Source: Serratia quinivorans
GTDB taxonomy: Bacteria > Pseudomonadota > Gammaproteobacteria > Enterobacterales > Enterobacteriaceae
Length of the DNA: 64,000 nucleotides
Direction: 5' to 3'
NCBI GenBank assembly: GCA_900457075.1
Contig: UGYN01000002.1
Span: 3,410,001-3,474,000, forward strand
Part shown: piece after piece, positions 17,154 through 26,901 of the stretch
How the letters are laid out: the number at the start of each line of letters is the position of its first letter
How positions within the stretch are numbered: the first letter of the stretch is position 1
Position numbers and translations under genes: made by a program
The notes under the pieces: generated by a model
The model's input: only the letters and a program-made list of their open reading frames with translations
Database searches by the model: none
Told to the model about the DNA's origin: nothing

Positions 17154-18194
17154 TTATGGTGCCGGAATAGTAAAGCGGGTGTGGATCTCTTCCAGCCCCT
17201 GCAGTACGTCTTCATTCAATACCACGTCGAAACTGTCGATGTTGGTTTTCAGCTGTTCCAGCGTGGTTGCACCCAGCAGGGTGCTGGCAACGAACGGCTG
17301 CTGGCGCACAAACGCCAGTGCCATCTGCGACGGATCCAACCCGTGCTTTTTGGCTAACGCGACATACTCGGCAATCGCCAACTGCGTTTGTGGCGCAGAG
17401 TAGCGGTTAAAGCGAGTGAATAGCGTGTTGCGTGCACCGGCAGGCTTGGCACCGTTGAGATACTTGCCGCTCAGGGTGCCGAACGCCAGGCTGGAATAGG
17501 CCAACAGTTCAACCCCTTCGTGCTGGCTGATCTCCGCCAGGGCAATCTCAAAACTGCGGTTCAGCAGGCTATAGGGGTTTTGAATCGAGACGATGCGCGG
17601 CAACTCATGTTTTTCAGCCAGTTGCAGGTAACGCATTACGCCCCATGGCGTTTCGTTAGACACCCCGATATAGCGGATTTTACCGGCGCGTACCTGTTCG
17701 GTCAGCGCTTCCAGCGTTTCCAGCAGGGTGACGGTGGCCTTATCGTCGGTGTATTGATAATTGAGCTTGCCGAAGTAGTTGGTCGGGCGCTGCGGCCAGT
17801 GCAATTGGTAGAGATCGAGATAATCGGTGTTGAGTCGTTTCAGGCTGGCGTCCAGCGCGACACGAATATTTTTGCGATCCAGCGCCTGCTGCGGGCGGAT
17901 GCTGCTGTCGGTACCGCGCACCGGCCCGGCAATCTTGCTGGCCAGCACTATCTTTTCACGGTTGCCGCGTGCCTTGATCCAACTGCCGATGTATTGCTCG
18001 GTCAGCCCCTGGGTTTCAGGGCGGGGCGGTACCGGGTACATCTCTGCGGTGTCAATCAGGTTGACGCCAGCGGCTAATGCATAGTCGAGTTGCGCATGGG
18101 CATCGGCTTCACTGTTCTGTTCGCCAAAGGTCATGGTGCCCAGTCCCAGCACGCTCACTTCTAAAGAACTGTGGGGAATACGGTGGTATTGCAT
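17154..18194 (-). CDS. tas: Aldo-keto reductase Tas
   Basis: Tas is an NADPH-dependent aldo-keto reductase found in starvation-associated mutation studies in E. coli; its physiological substrate is unclear. The 346-residue product equals E. coli Tas in length. The TIM-barrel family features are visible: the catalytic DxxxxY region LIDTAEMYPVPP, YLDLYQLHWPQR, RYIGVSNETPWGV, and the LLGATTLEQLKTNIDS C-terminal NADPH segment. ATG 18194 is used because AAGGAAGG precedes it; an upstream in-frame ATG at 18212 overlaps that site. Confidence 0.93.
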   Translation of the reverse strand: MQYHRIPHSSLEVSVLGLGTMTFGEQNSEADAHAQLDYALAAGVNLIDTAEMYPVPPRPETQGLTEQYIGSWIKARGNREKIVLASKIAGPVRGTDSSIRPQQALDRKNIRVALDASLKRLNTDYLDLYQLHWPQRPTNYFGKLNYQYTDDKATVTLLETLEALTEQVRAGKIRYIGVSNETPWGVMRYLQLAEKHELPRIVSIQNPYSLLNRSFEIALAEISQHEGVELLAYSSLAFGTLSGKYLNGAKPAGARNTLFTRFNRYSAPQTQLAIAEYVALAKKHGLDPSQMALAFVRQQPFVASTLLGATTLEQLKTNIDSFDVVLNEDVLQGLEEIHTRFTIPAP

Positions 18195-18352
18195 TAACGG
18201 CCTTCCTTTCATGTTAGCGCTTACGGGCTAAACCGCCCGGTGAAACAGGAGCCAAAGGGCAGGCTGTGGCAAACAACCTGCAAGGCGGTGTACTGCCTTT
18301 GCCGACTATAACCAAGCCGAGAAGATGGGGGAAGCGGATTCAGTGCGGGGAG

Positions 18353-18381
18353 GGCTATCGCGCACTACGAGAGCGATAGCC
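18353..18381. terminator. Hairpin after ygdR
   Basis: A 9-bp perfect stem (GGCTATCGC / GCGATAGCC) with an 11-base loop, 11 bp past the ygdR stop on the minus strand. It lacks a T-run, so it may be a weak terminator or a 3'-end stabiliser. Confidence 0.4.
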
Positions 18382-18391
18382 GACGGGGAAT

Positions 18392-18610
18392 TTAACGTTC
18401 GATAACCTGTGAAACCTGATCGCCGTTGATTTGGCGGCTGTTGCCTTTTTCATCTTTATAGCTGATCAGGCCGGTATCTTGGTCAATCTCCGGTTTGCCC
18501 TCGGTCAGGATCATATTGCCGTCTTTGGTCGCCATCACGTAATCGCTGGAACATCCCGCCAACCCGGCGGCGATCACCAACGCAGACACTGCCATTACCC
18601 ACTTTTTCAT
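18392..18610 (-). CDS. ygdR: YgdR family small lipoprotein
   Basis: A 72-residue lipoprotein with a lipobox LAGC (modified cysteine C20), followed by the DUF903 core [20 protein letters not shown] and the [14 protein letters not shown] tail. It matches E. coli YgdR closely. Residue 2 after the cysteine is Ser, so outer-membrane sorting is expected. The function is unknown. The related ygdI lies at 47009 in this same window, showing that the two paralogs are retained. Confidence 0.93.
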   Translation of the reverse strand: MKKWVMAVSALVIAAGLAGCSSDYVMATKDGNMILTEGKPEIDQDTGLISYKDEKGNSRQINGDQVSQVIER

Positions 18611-18744
18611 CCTGCGGATCCTCAGTTATATATGCAAAAAAGAAGCTTCTTTTAAGATTAGCAAAATCTGGATGCGCCGTGTTTCGGATAAGTCTTTATC
18701 TTGATAGGGAAAGTGACGCTGAAACAGGGCAGCAGAAAATAATA

Positions 18745-18771
18745 ACGGGAGTGGCTGACGCGCACTCCCGT
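18745..18771 (-). terminator. Terminator downstream of ygdQ
   Basis: Read on the minus strand, a 9-bp perfect stem (ACGGGAGTG / CACTCCCGT, 9-base loop) is followed by TTATTATTTT. It lies just past the stop of the TerC-family gene. Confidence 0.8.
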
Positions 18772-18777
18772 GGGGAA

Positions 18778-19494
18778 TTACTCAGAGACGGTTTTTTTCT
18801 TGCTGCGCATCAGGTTGAGCGCTTCGACCGACATTGAGAAGAACATCGCAAAGTAGATGTAGCCTTTCGGCACATGCACCTGGAAGCTTTCCAGCATCAG
18901 GGTGAAGCCCACCAGGATCAGGAACGCCAACGCCAGCATCTTCACCGAAGGATGGCGGTTAACGAACTCACCAATAGGTCGGGCGGCAAACATCATGACG
19001 CCAACGGCAATCACCACTGCGGCCATCATAATAAACAGATGGTCGGACAGGCCTACCGCGGTAATCACCGAGTCCAGGCTGAAAATGATGTCCAGCAGCA
19101 TAATCTGCACGATAGCGCCGAAGAAGCCGTGCACCTTGGTGTGGTGCTCCTCATCAGAGCCTTCGATGGTTTCATGGATCTCTTTACTGGCTTTCCAAAT
19201 CAGGAACAGCCCACCCAGCAGCAGGATCAGATCGCGTGCCGAGATGCTGTGGTCCATGACGCTAAACAGCGGATGGGTCAGACGGATCACCCAGGCGATG
19301 GAGGCCAACAGCCCCAGACGCATTAACATTGCGCCGGCCAGCCCGATGCGGCGAGCCTTGTTCTGCTGCGCTTTCGGCAGCTTGGACACCACCAGCGAAA
19401 GGAAAATAATGTTATCAATACCCAGAATGATCTCAAGAATGGTCAGCGTACCTAACGCTAACCAGGCATTGGGATCCATAATCCACTCAAACAT
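18778..19494 (-). CDS. ygdQ: TerC-family membrane protein YgdQ
   Basis: An integral inner-membrane protein of 238 residues with about seven hydrophobic segments, matching E. coli YgdQ. The two TerC-family acidic signatures, EIILGIDNIIFLS (residues about 21-33) and LLDIIFSLDSVITAVG (about 133-148), are both present and are thought to line a metal-ion (Mn-type) pathway. There is no fused CBS domain. It is monocistronic, with its own terminator. Metal export is inferred from the family; the substrate for YgdQ itself is unknown. Confidence 0.9.
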   Translation of the reverse strand: MFEWIMDPNAWLALGTLTILEIILGIDNIIFLSLVVSKLPKAQQNKARRIGLAGAMLMRLGLLASIAWVIRLTHPLFSVMDHSISARDLILLLGGLFLIWKASKEIHETIEGSDEEHHTKVHGFFGAIVQIMLLDIIFSLDSVITAVGLSDHLFIMMAAVVIAVGVMMFAARPIGEFVNRHPSVKMLALAFLILVGFTLMLESFQVHVPKGYIYFAMFFSMSVEALNLMRSKKKTVSE

Positions 19495-19589
19495 TGTCGA
19501 GCCACACCTTAATAAAAAACAAAGGCTGAATTATACGCGTTTATTGATACAACGACACTGTTAGCTAAACGCGACCTAAACAAAAGGGA

Positions 19590-20276
19590 TCAGACAAAGA
19601 AATGTCTTGCCAATAATGCGCCGGTGAAGCTTTTTTTCAGGTAAAAACCGCGTGGCAATGTGAGGATCGGCTGCCCCTGTTCGCCGATAGCTTCGGTCAG
19701 GGCCTTACTGTTGGCCGCCTTGGGACGCAGTTGCAGCACCTCACCGTGGCGGGCGGTGATCCGCTCTACGTGGCCAAGCACGATCAAATCCATCAGTTCC
19801 TCCCAGTCGCGGCGCAGCATCTCTTCTTCTTCGGCGTTTGGGCTCCACAACAGCGGTGAACCGATACGTCGCTGCGCCAGCGGGATTTGTCGCTCACCTT
19901 CTACCGGGATCCACAGCACCCGCGCCAGCTTATGACGTACATGGCTGCTGGCCCAGGTTACGCCGCTGTTGCCGGTTAAGGGGGCTACGCAGACGAAGGT
20001 GGTTTCCAGCGGTTTGCCGGCGGCGTCTATCGGGATGGTTTTCAGCTCGATGCCCAGTTCGGGGAAATCCTGCTCCGGCTTGCTGCCTGCCATGGCGCCA
20101 AGATATTGCTCCAGCAGCATGCCAACCCAGCCTTTATCACGCTTAAGATCCCTGGGGATAGCCAACCGCGCACCTTCGGCCAGTTCGCCCAGGGAACAGC
20201 CGGCAAGCCGCTGCGCCCTTTCAAACAGCTGTTGTTCGTTTTCAGGAGGAGGGGGCAAAGGAGATAAAAACGCCAT
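19590..20276 (-). CDS. mutH: MutH, methyl-directed mismatch repair endonuclease
   Basis: MutH is recruited by MutS/MutL and nicks the unmethylated strand at hemimethylated GATC. The 228-residue length is normal. The catalytic residues D70, E77 and K79 ([10 protein letters not shown]) and the upstream [14 protein letters not shown] helix are intact, so the enzyme should be active. Its start lies next to a 700-bp non-coding block rich in DnaA boxes, the site of DARS2 in E. coli. The gene is transcribed away from rppH. Confidence 0.96.
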   Translation of the reverse strand: MAFLSPLPPPPENEQQLFERAQRLAGCSLGELAEGARLAIPRDLKRDKGWVGMLLEQYLGAMAGSKPEQDFPELGIELKTIPIDAAGKPLETTFVCVAPLTGNSGVTWASSHVRHKLARVLWIPVEGERQIPLAQRRIGSPLLWSPNAEEEEMLRRDWEELMDLIVLGHVERITARHGEVLQLRPKAANSKALTEAIGEQGQPILTLPRGFYLKKSFTGALLARHFFV

Positions 20277-20316
20277 AATACAAGCCTGTTAGATTTGGTT
20301 GAAAAACGTACTGTAT

Positions 20317-20796
20317 TTGTCCACAGAGAACTTTGACCGGAAAGGACTGGGGAAAAGAATAATAGTAGCATGATTTTCCATGACTTTTTCTCTCTCACCC
20401 GACAGAGGAAAAATTCCGGCTGACGCTTGTGCACCTGTAGCCACCGACAATAAACAGGATCTTACACCTATTTATCCACAGATTTATGGGATAACCCAAA
20501 TTTTTACCGATCACTGGTTCGATTTACAGCCTTGACGCAGGCACTTTTTTGCGAAATTGTCCGATTTGTGCGTAACTCATACGGATAATCTGTGGATAAA
20601 AACGACGTTGGTGGATCTTTCGCCAGGGTAAGATCCTAAACGGACATAGATCACATTTTTGCTCTGTATAGGGCTGTTGATAATTACATATCAATATGTT
20701 TTTAAAGGGTTAATGTGATTTTTGTATTTCCGGGGTTTTTAGGCTCACCAGAGTTTTACCGGCTTATCCCTTGAGTTCTTCACATACCTATCCACA
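20317..20796. promoter_or_regulatory. DARS2-like DnaA-box cluster
   Basis: The 696-bp gap between mutH and rppH has no gene. It contains perfect 9-bp DnaA boxes TTATCCACA at 20472-20480 and, inverted, at 20591-20599; one-mismatch boxes TTGTCCACA at 20317-20325 and CTATCCACA at 20788-20796; an inverted TTATCCCAT at 20486-20494; and TTATCC partial matches further on (20764, 20862, 20873). A near-perfect IHF site (TATCAA-N4-TTT) lies at 20689-20701. In E. coli this same gap holds DARS2, where DnaA-ADP is converted to DnaA-ATP to promote initiation. Position and box density support that here; activity is inferred. It also carries the rppH promoter. Confidence 0.8.
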
Positions 20797-20972
20797 GAAA
20801 AAGTGAATAAAACCCGGTGTAAATCGTTCCGCATGTTTATAACTTTGCCATTATCTGTGAGTTATCCCAATGTTATCCGGTTTGCAGCGCCGCAAAGCAG
20901 TGGTTTACCGCCTGTAGCTTGTGTGAAACAATCAGGGTATCTATGCGAATTTAAGCTTATCGAGGTAGTCCG

Positions 20973-21500
20973 GTGATCGATGATGATGGCTACCGCCCGA
21001 ATGTTGGTATCGTAATCTGTAATCGTCAGGGGCAAGTCCTGTGGGCTCGCCGTTACGGTCAACACTCCTGGCAGTTTCCCCAAGGTGGGATTAACCCTGG
21101 TGAAACCGCAGAACAGGCCATGTACCGTGAGCTGTTCGAAGAAGTGGGGCTGAGTAAAAAGGATGTCCGTATCCTGGCCTCAACCCGCAACTGGTTGCGC
21201 TATAAATTGCCAAAACGTTTGGTGCGTTGGGACACAAAGCCGGTTTGTATCGGCCAAAAGCAGAAATGGTTTCTGTTGCAGTTAATGTGCAATGACGCTG
21301 ATATCAATATGCAACGCAGCAGCACGCCGGAGTTTGACGGTTGGCGCTGGGTAAGTTTTTGGTATCCGGTGCGCCAGGTGGTGTCGTTCAAACGCGACGT
21401 TTACCGCCGGGTGATGAAAGAATTCGCCGTCACCGTGATGCCGATGCAGGAGCAGGCAGCACAGCGGCAGACCCCCGCTTATCGCCGGAAGAGAGGTTAA
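20973..21500 (+). CDS. rppH: RNA 5' pyrophosphohydrolase RppH
   Basis: RppH removes pyrophosphate from 5'-triphosphorylated (or diphosphorylated) RNA, opening the main route for RNase E-dependent decay. The protein has 175 residues. The Nudix box occupies residues 38-60, with the key RELFEEVG glutamates (E53, E56, E57). Translation begins at GTG 20973, giving the conserved [12 protein letters not shown] terminus, as in E. coli. It is followed 12 bp later by ptsP, with which it forms an operon. Confidence 0.97.
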   Translation: MIDDDGYRPNVGIVICNRQGQVLWARRYGQHSWQFPQGGINPGETAEQAMYRELFEEVGLSKKDVRILASTRNWLRYKLPKRLVRWDTKPVCIGQKQKWFLLQLMCNDADINMQRSSTPEFDGWRWVSFWYPVRQVVSFKRDVYRRVMKEFAVTVMPMQEQAAQRQTPAYRRKRG

Positions 21501-21512
21501 GTTAAGCCGACT

Positions 21513-23759
21513 ATGCTCACGCGCTTGCGAGAAATTGTTGAGAAGGTGGCCGCGGCGGCCAGTCTGACAGATGCGCTGGATCTTTTGGTCAATGAAACCT
21601 GTCTGGCAATGGATACAGAAGTCTGTTCCATCTACCTGGCGGACAACGACCGCCGCTGCTATTACCTGATGGCGACACGCGGGTTAAAAAAACCGCGTGG
21701 GCGCGCTATCGCACTGGCATTTGATGAAGGTATTGTCGGGTTGGTCGGACGCCGTGCGGAGCCGATTAACCTGGCAGACGCGCAGAGCCACCCCAGCTTC
21801 AAATACATTCCCCAGGTGAAAGAGGATCGTTTCCGATCCTTCCTCGGCGTGCCGATCATTCATCGCCGTCAGTTGCTGGGGGTATTGGTGGTGCAGCAGC
21901 GTGAACTGCGCCAGTTTGACGAAAGCGAAGAATCCTTCATGGTGACCCTGGCCACGCAAATGGCCGGGATCCTCTCGCAGTCACAGCTTAACGCCATTTT
22001 TGGTCAATATCGTCAGACGCGTATTCGTGCACTGGCGGCATCGCCGGGCGTCGCGGTAGCTGAAGGCTGGCAGGACAGCAGCCAGCCGTCTCTCGACCAG
22101 GTTTACAAAGCCTCGACGCTCGATACCGCCAGCGAACGTGAACGCCTGACTCAGGCACTGGAAGAGGCCGGCGCGGAATTCCGCCGTTTCAGCAAGCGCT
22201 TTGCCGCCAGCTCGCAAAAAGAGAGCGCGGCGATCTTCGATCTTTACTCTCACCTGCTCAACGACGCTCGTCTCAAGCGCGAACTCTTTGCCGAGATTGA
22301 TGCCGGTTCCGTGGCGGAATGGGCGGTTAAACAGGTGATCGAAGTCTTTGCCGCCCAGTTTGCCAGCCTGCAAGACACCTATATGCGTGAGCGTGCCAGC
22401 GATCTGCGCGCGCTCGGCCAGCGTCTGCTATTCCATCTCGATGACACCACCCAGGGCGCTACCCAGTGGCCGGCGCGTTTTGTGCTGGTAGCCGATGAGC
22501 TGACCGCGACTCTGCTGGCTGAAATGCCGCAGGACAGGCTGGTCGGCGTGGTGGTGCGCGACGGTGCCGCCAACTCCCATGCAGCCATATTGGTGCGGGC
22601 GATGGGCGTACCGACGGTGATGGGCGCGGATATTCAGCCTGCGCTGCTCAGCCAGCGACTGCTGATTGTCGATGGTTATCGCGGCGAACTTTTGGTCGAC
22701 CCCGAACCGGTGCTGGTGCAGGAATACCAACGGCTGATCAGCGAAGAGCTGGAATTAAGCCGGTTGGCGGAAGATGACGTTGAGCAACCGGCCCAGCTTA
22801 AAAGCGGCGAGCGGGTTCAGGTGATGCTTAATGCCGGCCTCAGCCCGGAACATGAAAAGCTGCTTGGCGGGCGGGTTGACGGTGTGGGTCTGTACCGTAC
22901 CGAAATTCCCTTTATGCTACAGAGCGGCTTCCCTTCCGAAGAGGAGCAGGTTGCCCAGTATCAGGGCATGTTGCAGATGTACCCGAATAAGCCAGTGACG
23001 CTACGTACGCTGGATATCGGTGCCGATAAACAACTGCCTTATATGCCGATCAGCGAAGAAAACCCGTGCCTGGGCTGGCGTGGTATCCGAATTACCCTGG
23101 ATCAACCGGAGATCTTCCTGATCCAGGTGCGAGCCATGCTGCGCGCCAATGCCGGTACCGGCAATCTGGGCATACTGCTGCCGATGATCACCAGCCTGGA
23201 AGAGATCGACGAGGCTCGCAGGTTGATCGACCGGGCAGGGCGGGAAGTGGAAGAGGTGCTGGGGTATGAAATCCCAAAACCCAAATTGGGCATCATGCTG
23301 GAAGTCCCTTCGATGATCTTCATGATCCCGCATCTGGCCGGGCGTATTGAGTTTATTTCGGTGGGGACCAACGACCTGACCCAATACCTGCTGGCGGTGG
23401 ATCGCAACAATACCCGGGTGGCCTCACTGTACGACAGCCTGCATCCTTCCATGTTGCAGGTGCTGAAGCTGATAGCCGTTCAGGCCAGGGCCGTCGGGCT
23501 GCAGGTCAGCCTGTGTGGTGAACTGGCCGGCGACCCAATGGGGGCGCTGTTGCTGGTGGGGATGGGCTACCGTAACCTGAGCATGAACGGCCGCAGCGTG
23601 GCGCGGATAAAATATCTGCTGCGACACATTGAGTTATCCGACGCCGAAGTGCTGGCCCAGCGGGTGCTTAACGCCCAAATGACCACCGAAGTGCGCCATC
23701 AGGTGGCCGCATTTATGGAACGTCGTGGTATGGGCGGTTTGATCCGCGGCGGCAAGTAA
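21513..23759 (+). CDS. ptsP: PTS Enzyme I-Ntr (PtsP)
   Basis: PtsP transfers phosphate from phosphoenolpyruvate to NPr and on to EIIA-Ntr, linking nitrogen and potassium status to regulation. The 748-residue chain has an N-terminal GAF domain (residues about 1-160), which senses glutamine/2-oxoglutarate, then a classical Enzyme I. The phospho-histidine is H356 in AANSHAAILVRAMG. The PEP-binding signature is present (SVGTNDLTQYLLAVDRN), as is the C-terminal LCGELAGDPMGA loop. It is in the rppH-ptsP-lgt-thyA order typical of Enterobacterales. Confidence 0.96.
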   Translation: MLTRLREIVEKVAAAASLTDALDLLVNETCLAMDTEVCSIYLADNDRRCYYLMATRGLKKPRGRAIALAFDEGIVGLVGRRAEPINLADAQSHPSFKYIPQVKEDRFRSFLGVPIIHRRQLLGVLVVQQRELRQFDESEESFMVTLATQMAGILSQSQLNAIFGQYRQTRIRALAASPGVAVAEGWQDSSQPSLDQVYKASTLDTASERERLTQALEEAGAEFRRFSKRFAASSQKESAAIFDLYSHLLNDARLKRELFAEIDAGSVAEWAVKQVIEVFAAQFASLQDTYMRERASDLRALGQRLLFHLDDTTQGATQWPARFVLVADELTATLLAEMPQDRLVGVVVRDGAANSHAAILVRAMGVPTVMGADIQPALLSQRLLIVDGYRGELLVDPEPVLVQEYQRLISEELELSRLAEDDVEQPAQLKSGERVQVMLNAGLSPEHEKLLGGRVDGVGLYRTEIPFMLQSGFPSEEEQVAQYQGMLQMYPNKPVTLRTLDIGADKQLPYMPISEENPCLGWRGIRITLDQPEIFLIQVRAMLRANAGTGNLGILLPMITSLEEIDEARRLIDRAGREVEEVLGYEIPKPKLGIMLEVPSMIFMIPHLAGRIEFISVGTNDLTQYLLAVDRNNTRVASLYDSLHPSMLQVLKLIAVQARAVGLQVSLCGELAGDPMGALLLVGMGYRNLSMNGRSVARIKYLLRHIELSDAEVLAQRVLNAQMTTEVRHQVAAFMERRGMGGLIRGGK

Positions 23760-23952
23760 GGCCGCGGGCTGACTGATTTTTTTACAGAACTTTTCCCGGC
23801 GGGCCAGTCCGGTGGTGGTTAAGCTTATGCTATTATCCGCTTCCTCAACTGCGTTGAAAGCCACGGAAAAATAGTGTTCCCGCTGTGTTTCACCGCGTTT
23901 GGCACCTGCCGCCCCCGGATGGGGAAGAATAATAGACATGTTGTGGTGATAG

Positions 23953-24825
23953 ATGACCAATAGCTATCTGGCGTTTCCTAAATTTGATCCGGTGATTTTC
24001 TCGATCGGCCCGGTTTCTCTGCATTGGTACGGTCTGATGTACCTGGTTGGCTTTGTTTTTGCCATGTGGCTGGCGGTACGCCGGGCTAACAAACCAGGCA
24101 GCGGCTGGACCAAGGATGAAGTAGAGAACCTGCTGTACGCCGGTTTCCTCGGTGTGTTCGTCGGTGGCCGCGTGGGCTATGTGCTGTTCTACAACCTGCC
24201 GCTGTTCATGGAAAACCCGCTCTATCTGTTTAAAGTCTGGGATGGCGGCATGTCGTTCCACGGCGGTTTGATGGGGGTGATCCTGGTGATGTTCTGGTTC
24301 GCTCGCCGCACCAAACGCACCTTCTTCCAGGTTTCTGATTTTATTGCCCCGCTGATCCCCTTCGGCCTGGGTGCTGGCCGTTTGGGCAACTTTATTAACG
24401 GCGAACTCTGGGGCCGCGTGACTACCGATACCCCATGGGCGATGCTGTTCCCAAGTTCGCGTGCAGAAGACGTGGCGCTTGCCGCCGCCGATCCGAAACT
24501 GTTGCCTATTCTGAACCAATACGGCGTGTTGCCGCGTCACCCGTCCCAGCTGTATGAACTGCTGTTGGAAGGCGTGGTGCTGTTTATCATTCTGAACCTG
24601 TTTATCCGCAAGCCGCGGCCGATGGGCGCCGTCTCCGGCCTGTTCCTGATTGGCTATGGTGCATTCCGTATTATTGTCGAAGCTTTCCGCCAGCCGGATG
24701 CCCAGCTCGGCCTGTTCGACGGCGTAATCAGCATGGGGCAGATCCTGTCCGTCCCTATGGTGGTGGCCGGTATTATTATGATGATTTGGGCGTATCGTCG
24801 CCGCCCGCAGCAACAACTGTCGTGA
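23953..24825 (+). CDS. lgt: Prolipoprotein diacylglyceryl transferase
   Basis: Lgt attaches diacylglyceryl to the lipobox cysteine of prelipoproteins, the first step of lipoprotein maturation at the inner membrane. The 290-residue protein has seven hydrophobic segments and the Lgt signature [15 protein letters not shown], with conserved HGGLMGV and RHPSQLYE segments. It should act on the lipoproteins also encoded in this window (YgdR, YgdI, MltA). Eight bp before thyA; the lgt-thyA pair is conserved in E. coli. Confidence 0.97.
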   Translation: MTNSYLAFPKFDPVIFSIGPVSLHWYGLMYLVGFVFAMWLAVRRANKPGSGWTKDEVENLLYAGFLGVFVGGRVGYVLFYNLPLFMENPLYLFKVWDGGMSFHGGLMGVILVMFWFARRTKRTFFQVSDFIAPLIPFGLGAGRLGNFINGELWGRVTTDTPWAMLFPSSRAEDVALAAADPKLLPILNQYGVLPRHPSQLYELLLEGVVLFIILNLFIRKPRPMGAVSGLFLIGYGAFRIIVEAFRQPDAQLGLFDGVISMGQILSVPMVVAGIIMMIWAYRRRPQQQLS

Positions 24826-24832
24826 GGAACAA

Positions 24833-25627
24833 ATGAAACAGTATCTGGATTTGATGAACAAAGTGCTCGCCGAGGGCACCCCTAAAGCCGACCGTACCGG
24901 CACTGGCACCTTGTCGATATTCGGCCACCAGATGCGTTTCAATTTGCAGGAAGGGTTTCCGCTGGTTACTACCAAAAAGTGTCACCTGCGTTCAATCATC
25001 CATGAGCTGCTGTGGTTCCTGAACGGTGACACCAACGTGGCTTACCTGAAGGAAAACAAAGTCAGCATCTGGGACGAGTGGGCCGACGAAAACGGTAGCC
25101 TTGGCCCGGTGTACGGCAAGCAGTGGCGTGCCTGGGGGACGGCGGACGGTCGTCAGATCGATCAATTGACCACCGTGCTGAACCAGTTGAAACAGGACCC
25201 GGATTCACGCCGTATCATTGTTTCAGCCTGGAACGTGGGGGAGTTGGATCAGATGGCGTTGGCACCGTGCCACGCGTTCTTCCAGTTCTACGTGGCGGAT
25301 GGCAAATTGTCTTGTCAACTGTACCAGCGTTCCTGCGATGTGTTCCTCGGCCTGCCGTTCAACATTGCCAGCTACGCGCTATTGGTACATATGATGGCGC
25401 AGCAATGTGACCTGGAAGTGGGTGATTTCGTCTGGACCGGCGGCGACACTCATTTGTACAGCAACCATATGGAACAAACCCAGCTGCAGTTGACGCGTGA
25501 GCCGCGTGCCTTGCCGAAGCTAGTGATTAAACGCAAGCCGGCATCGCTGTTTGATTACCGTTTCGAAGACTTTGAAATCGAAGGTTACGATCCGCACCCA
25601 GCCATTAAGGCACCGGTTGCCATCTGA
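24833..25627 (+). CDS. thyA: Thymidylate synthase
   Basis: ThyA makes dTMP from dUMP using methylene-tetrahydrofolate. The product has 264 residues, the E. coli length. The nucleophile is C146 in [13 protein letters not shown], followed by [20 protein letters not shown] and a phosphate-binding [11 protein letters not shown] near residue 21. AGGA upstream supports ATG 24833. A strong terminator follows 26 bp later. Confidence 0.98.
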   Translation: MKQYLDLMNKVLAEGTPKADRTGTGTLSIFGHQMRFNLQEGFPLVTTKKCHLRSIIHELLWFLNGDTNVAYLKENKVSIWDEWADENGSLGPVYGKQWRAWGTADGRQIDQLTTVLNQLKQDPDSRRIIVSAWNVGELDQMALAPCHAFFQFYVADGKLSCQLYQRSCDVFLGLPFNIASYALLVHMMAQQCDLEVGDFVWTGGDTHLYSNHMEQTQLQLTREPRALPKLVIKRKPASLFDYRFEDFEIEGYDPHPAIKAPVAI

Positions 25628-25652
25628 TTTTTACCTTATGATTGATCCCCAG

Positions 25653-25677
25653 GGGCGCACAGGTTGCGCCCTTTTTT
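25653..25677 (+). terminator. thyA intrinsic terminator
   Basis: A 7-bp GC-rich stem (GGGCGCA / TGCGCCC) with a 5-base loop is followed directly by six T. It ends the rppH-ptsP-lgt-thyA transcript before the minor-pilin genes. Confidence 0.9.
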
Positions 25678-25816
25678 ATTTCTGCCGATCCGCCTTGGTT
25701 GTTTCTGCGTTCCTCATCGCATTTTGTTGGTTTCTCCCGTCAGTTTCATAGAAAGGTTGCGCAGCGCGCTTCAGGCTGGATAACGCCGTCTTTATCCGGC
25801 GGCGGCTCTGGTTACA

Positions 25817-26335
25817 ATGGCCGCCATGAACGACAAGATGATTTTCAATAATATTGATGGCCAGCGCGGGATGACGCTGATTGAGCTGCTGGTGGTGATA
25901 ACCCTGGCAGGCCTGCTGACCGGCTGGGGGGTTAGCCACTGGCGTCATTATCAACAGGCCCTGCGGCTGGAACATACCGCGCAGCAACTGTTGGCATTTC
26001 TCACCCGGTTACAGGCAGACGCCAACTGGCGCAACCGCACGGCACTGCTGGGGTTTAAAACCGGCGATCCCTGGTGCATCGGCAGCGGCCAATCGCCAAT
26101 GGATTGCGCAGCGCTCGGCGATGATGTGTTCAGCCCCGGCTATCGGGACGTGCAACTGGCGGGTTTTACTCAAAAGGATATGGGGTTTTATGGCCTGCGT
26201 AACAATGCACAGGCCGGGCATATCTTGCTCAGCAATGGCGCTGGCCGCCTGCGGTTGGTGCTGTCTGCCAAGGGGCGGCTACGGCTATGCAGTGAAGACG
26301 TGAGCATAAGAGGGATTACGACATGCCAGCCCTAG
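25817..26335 (+). CDS. ppdA: Minor pseudopilin PpdA
   Basis: A 172-residue type IV pilin-like protein matching E. coli PpdA. The prepilin peptidase motif GMTLIELL (residues about 18-25) precedes a single hydrophobic helix; the following domain carries LQADANWRNRTALLG and a C-terminal GRLRLCSEDVS. It probably acts as a minor pilin or pseudopilin at the inner membrane. It begins a four-gene cluster (ppdA-ppdB-ygdB-ppdC) in front of recC. The start is uncertain between ATG 25817 and in-frame ATGs at 25826 and 25838; none has a good ribosome-binding site. Confidence 0.85.
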   Translation: MAAMNDKMIFNNIDGQRGMTLIELLVVITLAGLLTGWGVSHWRHYQQALRLEHTAQQLLAFLTRLQADANWRNRTALLGFKTGDPWCIGSGQSPMDCAALGDDVFSPGYRDVQLAGFTQKDMGFYGLRNNAQAGHILLSNGAGRLRLVLSAKGRLRLCSEDVSIRGITTCQP

Positions 26336-26901
26336 AGCGCGGTTTTACCTTGCCGGAGGTGATGTTGGCGCTGACGTTCGGCAGCCTGATTGCGTTGGCG
26401 GCCGCTAAAACTTATCCGGTCTTGCGTCAGCACAGTGTCGATGTTGGTCGGCATTATCGGCTGGAATCGGTGCTGCGGCAGTTAGCCTTTGGCATTGAGA
26501 AGGATCTGCGCCGCGCCGGCTTCTGTGCCGGCCAGTGCCAGGGGCAACCGCTGTTGATTAGCCGGGCGGGCGGAGAGGCCGTGGGCAGTTGCGTGATAGT
26601 CGCCTATGACATCAGCCGCAGTGGGCGCTGGGAAACTCTTGGCGCCGACGCCGGATACTTCGGTTACCGCTTACGGCAAGGCATGCTGGAGGGGCAACGT
26701 GGGGTGAGACACTGCCATGGCGCTGGCTGGGAGCGTCTGCTGGATAACGACGAAGTGCGCATTGAAGCCTTCGGCATCAAGGTGAATACGGGCGAAGGCG
26801 GTAAACGTTGGGTAACGCTGACCTTGAGTGGCCGTTCAAAAGCGGATGGCGGCATACGGCGCAGTCTGCAGTGGGCGGTTAATATGGCCTCGCTGCCATG
26901 A
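26323..26901 (+). CDS. ppdB: Minor pseudopilin PpdB
   Basis: A 192-residue prepilin-like protein. The GFTLPEVM leader is cleaved after G by prepilin peptidase, with a proline at the usual T/L-P-E positions, followed by a hydrophobic helix (LALTFGSLIALAAAKTYPVL). The ectodomain holds RRAGFCAGQCQG and LLDNDEVRIEAF, as in E. coli PpdB. It overlaps the ppdA 3' end by 13 bases and the ygdB start by 4 (ATGA), so the cluster is translationally coupled. Confidence 0.86.
   Translation: MPALERGFTLPEVMLALTFGSLIALAAAKTYPVLRQHSVDVGRHYRLESVLRQLAFGIEKDLRRAGFCAGQCQGQPLLISRAGGEAVGSCVIVAYDISRSGRWETLGADAGYFGYRLRQGMLEGQRGVRHCHGAGWERLLDNDEVRIEAFGIKVNTGEGGKRWVTLTLSGRSKADGGIRRSLQWAVNMASLP

Noticed and set aside
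20277..20972. DnaA-box cluster as a replication origin
   Set aside because: No run of AT-rich 13-mer-like unwinding repeats and no gidA/mnmG or dnaA neighbours; location matches DARS2 instead.
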